Assembly (NCBI GenBank): GCA_002304785.1
Contig: DBMG01000110.1
Location: 28,891 to 36,944, forward strand
Direction of reading: 5' to 3'
DNA: 8,054 nt
DNA from: Candidatus Accumulibacter sp. UBA704
GTDB taxonomy: Bacteria > Pseudomonadota > Gammaproteobacteria > Burkholderiales > Rhodocyclaceae
The position numbers and the translations under genes are program-made. Below the pieces are notes generated by a model. It saw nothing but the letters and a program-made list of their open reading frames with translations, was not told the origin of the DNA and did no database searches. Below are positions 6,384-8,054 of the stretch, piece after piece; the first letter of the stretch is position 1; the number at the start of each line of letters is the position of its first letter.

Positions 6384-7828
6384 GCGCCGCCGATACTGCG
6401 CGTCTGTCCTCTCCCGATCCGGCGTCGGAGACGCGCTCGGCGGCGGCGACCAGCCCAACCGCGCTCGCGCTGGTGGCCATTTCGCTGCTGGCCTGGATGG
6501 CTTCGGTTGCCGTGTTCCTCACGCATCCGCTCGACGAACTGCCCATCTACTTCGCCCGGCGCTACCTCGTGCTCGATGCCACCTCGCTATTGTTCGTGCT
6601 GGTGATCAACACGGTATTTCTCGGCATCAGTGTGTACATGCTCTCGCGGGAACGCACGTCCACGCTGCTGGCCCGGGATATCCGTTTTCGCGCCACGATG
6701 ACCGTGCTGTTCATGGCGGTGATGAATGTCGGCGTGATGACCAATCACTTCATCTTGCTGTGGGCGCTGATCGAGATCAGTACGCTGTGCGCGGCACCGC
6801 TGGTCGCGCGTGGAGATTCGCCGCTGCCCAAGACTACCGCCTGGCGCTACATGCTGTACTCGGCGATGACTCTGGCGATCACCTTCCTGGGCTTCATGTG
6901 CCTGAGCCAGTCCGCGGACTTGCGCGGACTCGACATCAACTTCCAGGTGGATCAACTCCGCGACTCGCTGACGACTGTCAAGGACGGCTGGCAACGCCTG
7001 GGGCTGGCGTTCATCCTTTTCGGGCTGGGCGGCAAGCTCGGTCTGGCTCCCCTGTATGGCTGGCTGCCGGAAACCTATGAGGGGGCTCCCACCAGCACCA
7101 GCGCGCTGCTCGCTGCGGTGCAGTACAACATCAGCGTGGTGGCCGTGTTCCGCATACTGCAGGTATTCCACGGATTCGAGCTTGGCTTCGTCTCGCAGGA
7201 ACTGCTGGTCATGGGCTACCTGTCGCTGATTGTGGCCGCCGTGCAGATCATGGCCGTGCGCAATTACAAGCGCCTGATTGCCTACGCCTGCGTCAGTTCG
7301 TCGGGTGTCATCGCCCTGGGATTGTCGGTGGGGCGTGCGGCGGCGTACGGCGTGGTCCTGTACATCGTCAGCAACGCTTTCGTGAAATCGCTGCTGTTCC
7401 TCACCGCCGGACGCATGCGGGCGGTCTATGGCACCAACGAGGTGGCGCCGCTCAATGGCGTGATCCGCGTCCTGCCGTTCACCGGCTTGCTATTCGCCGT
7501 GGGTATCTTCGCCTTGCTGGGCTTCCCGCCCTTCGCCAGCTTCCTGGCGGAAATGCTGATCCTGTCCGGCATCGTACAGGCCGGCAACCTGATGGCGTTT
7601 GCCGTGATGTGCGGGATGCTGACGATCATATTCGTGTCGACCGGACGCGCCGTTTTTCCCATGCTCTGGGACGCGCCGACCCGCACCGGGGCGCCGGTGG
7701 TCGAATCGCTATTTACGGTGCTTCCGAAGATGGGTTTTGTGTGCATCCTGGTCATGCTCGGCACCTACACCCCTGAACCGCTTACCCAGTTGCTGCGCGC
7801 CGTGGCGGCGTCGATTGCGGGGTCGTGA
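6380..7828 (+). CDS. hyfF: Hydrogenase-4 type membrane subunit F (second antiporter-like subunit)
   Basis: This 482-residue polytopic protein is of the NuoN/NuoM-like family. The first 25 residues are polar and low-complexity (Ser/Ala/Thr), followed by about 13-14 hydrophobic helices. The TM5 glutamate is Glu132 (WALIEISTLCAAPLV) and the TM7 lysine is Lys219 (GLGGKLGLAPLYGWLPETYE). The usual WLPxAHxxAPxxVSAxMSGxxxKxGxY block reads WLPETYEGAPTSTSALLAAV and then QYNISVVAVFR, so both the histidine and the TM8 lysine are replaced. NYKRLIAYACVSSSG (295-309), SNAFVKSLLFLTAG (331-344) and GFPPFASFLAEM (381-392) match later family blocks. E. coli HyfF is somewhat longer (about 526). It is linked to hyfE by ATGA and to hyfG by TGATG. 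Confidence 0.88.
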   Translation: MSAADTARLSSPDPASETRSAAATSPTALALVAISLLAWMASVAVFLTHPLDELPIYFARRYLVLDATSLLFVLVINTVFLGISVYMLSRERTSTLLARDIRFRATMTVLFMAVMNVGVMTNHFILLWALIEISTLCAAPLVARGDSPLPKTTAWRYMLYSAMTLAITFLGFMCLSQSADLRGLDINFQVDQLRDSLTTVKDGWQRLGLAFILFGLGGKLGLAPLYGWLPETYEGAPTSTSALLAAVQYNISVVAVFRILQVFHGFELGFVSQELLVMGYLSLIVAAVQIMAVRNYKRLIAYACVSSSGVIALGLSVGRAAAYGVVLYIVSNAFVKSLLFLTAGRMRAVYGTNEVAPLNGVIRVLPFTGLLFAVGIFALLGFPPFASFLAEMLILSGIVQAGNLMAFAVMCGMLTIIFVSTGRAVFPMLWDAPTRTGAPVVESLFTVLPKMGFVCILVMLGTYTPEPLTQLLRAVAASIAGS

Positions 7829-8054
7829 TGAATACGTCGAACTCTCCTTTGCTGACTGCCGATACGCGCCAACTCGCGGAATCCTCGCTGGCCGAATTCG
7901 TGCGGTTGTGCGCCGCCCGGCTCGACGATGGCGACCGGCTCGTCACCCTGTTCGGCCGGCCGGCCGGCGACGGCGACACGCCGGAGCTGCTGGTCACTGC
8001 CGTACTGGCTTCGGCGGGCGGGCTGGCGGTCCTGCGCGCGCGGGGCCGCCGCGG
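7828..8054 (+). CDS. hyfG: N-terminus of the large subunit HyfG (NuoC/NuoD-like fusion), cut by the window end
   Basis: The ATG shares one base with the hyfF stop (TGATG). The frame stays open for 75 codons to the window edge, starting MNTSNSPLLTADTRQLAESS. The visible part is soluble, with no membrane helix, and begins with a helix-rich region followed by DDGDRLVTLFGRPAGDGDTP and a hydrophobic strand LLVTAVLASAGGLAVLRA. That fits the start of the 30-kDa (NuoC-like) domain that precedes the hydrogenase large-subunit domain in HyfG/HycE. The call rests mainly on the gene order B-C-E-F-G, because sequence signatures here are weak. The CxxC motifs that would carry Ni-Fe lie further downstream. 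Confidence 0.62.
   Translation, partial: MNTSNSPLLTADTRQLAESSLAEFVRLCAARLDDGDRLVTLFGRPAGDGDTPELLVTAVLASAGGLAVLRARGRR

Overview
The window looks like chromosomal DNA of a GC-rich proteobacterium, most likely a betaproteobacterium of the Rhodocyclales/Nitrosomonadales type. This rests on an MFS-transporter tail followed by ssb (a gene order I associate with Betaproteobacteria), on the protein styles and on GC-rich third codon positions. It is inferred by reading, not by a database search.

Layout. (1) 1-72: the last 23 codons of a membrane transporter. (2) 131-601: ssb, complete, with a good -10 box and Shine-Dalgarno site. (3) 630-1412: an exported family-3 solute-binding protein whose frame is open back into the end of ssb. 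(4) 1413-1689: a 277-base gap with no convincing gene, only a doubtful 34-codon ORF with a possible ribosome-binding site. (5) 1690-2475: a zinc-ribbon/transmembrane/Sel1-repeat protein. (6) 2530-2736, minus strand: a 68-residue ribbon-helix-helix regulator. (7) 2737-2851: an AT-rich divergent regulatory region with a good sigma70-like promoter and two inverted repeats. (8) 2852 to the window end: hyfB-hyfC-hyfE-hyfF-hyfG, the start of a Hyf-type operon of the group 4 [NiFe]-hydrogenase / complex I superfamily. The last gene is cut by the window edge.

How the genes work together. The Hyf genes are tightly coupled, with every junction a 4-base (ATGA) or 1-base (TGATG) overlap. HyfB and HyfF are antiporter-like proton-channel subunits, HyfC is the NuoH-like membrane anchor and HyfE a small NuoK-like membrane subunit. 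HyfG should be the soluble large subunit (NuoC/NuoD-like fusion) carrying the catalytic or quinone-side domain. Compared with E. coli hyfABCDEFGHIJ, hyfA is not at the front and hyfD is missing between C and E, so this is the compact form. Whether it is a true hydrogenase or a related complex without a Ni-Fe site cannot be decided here, because the cysteine motifs of HyfG lie beyond the window.

The most interesting point is the divergent ribbon-helix-helix gene. The region between it and hyfB carries a TATAC-AA-GTATA palindrome overlapping the hyfB -10 box, which suggests, but does not prove, local control of the operon by this small regulator.
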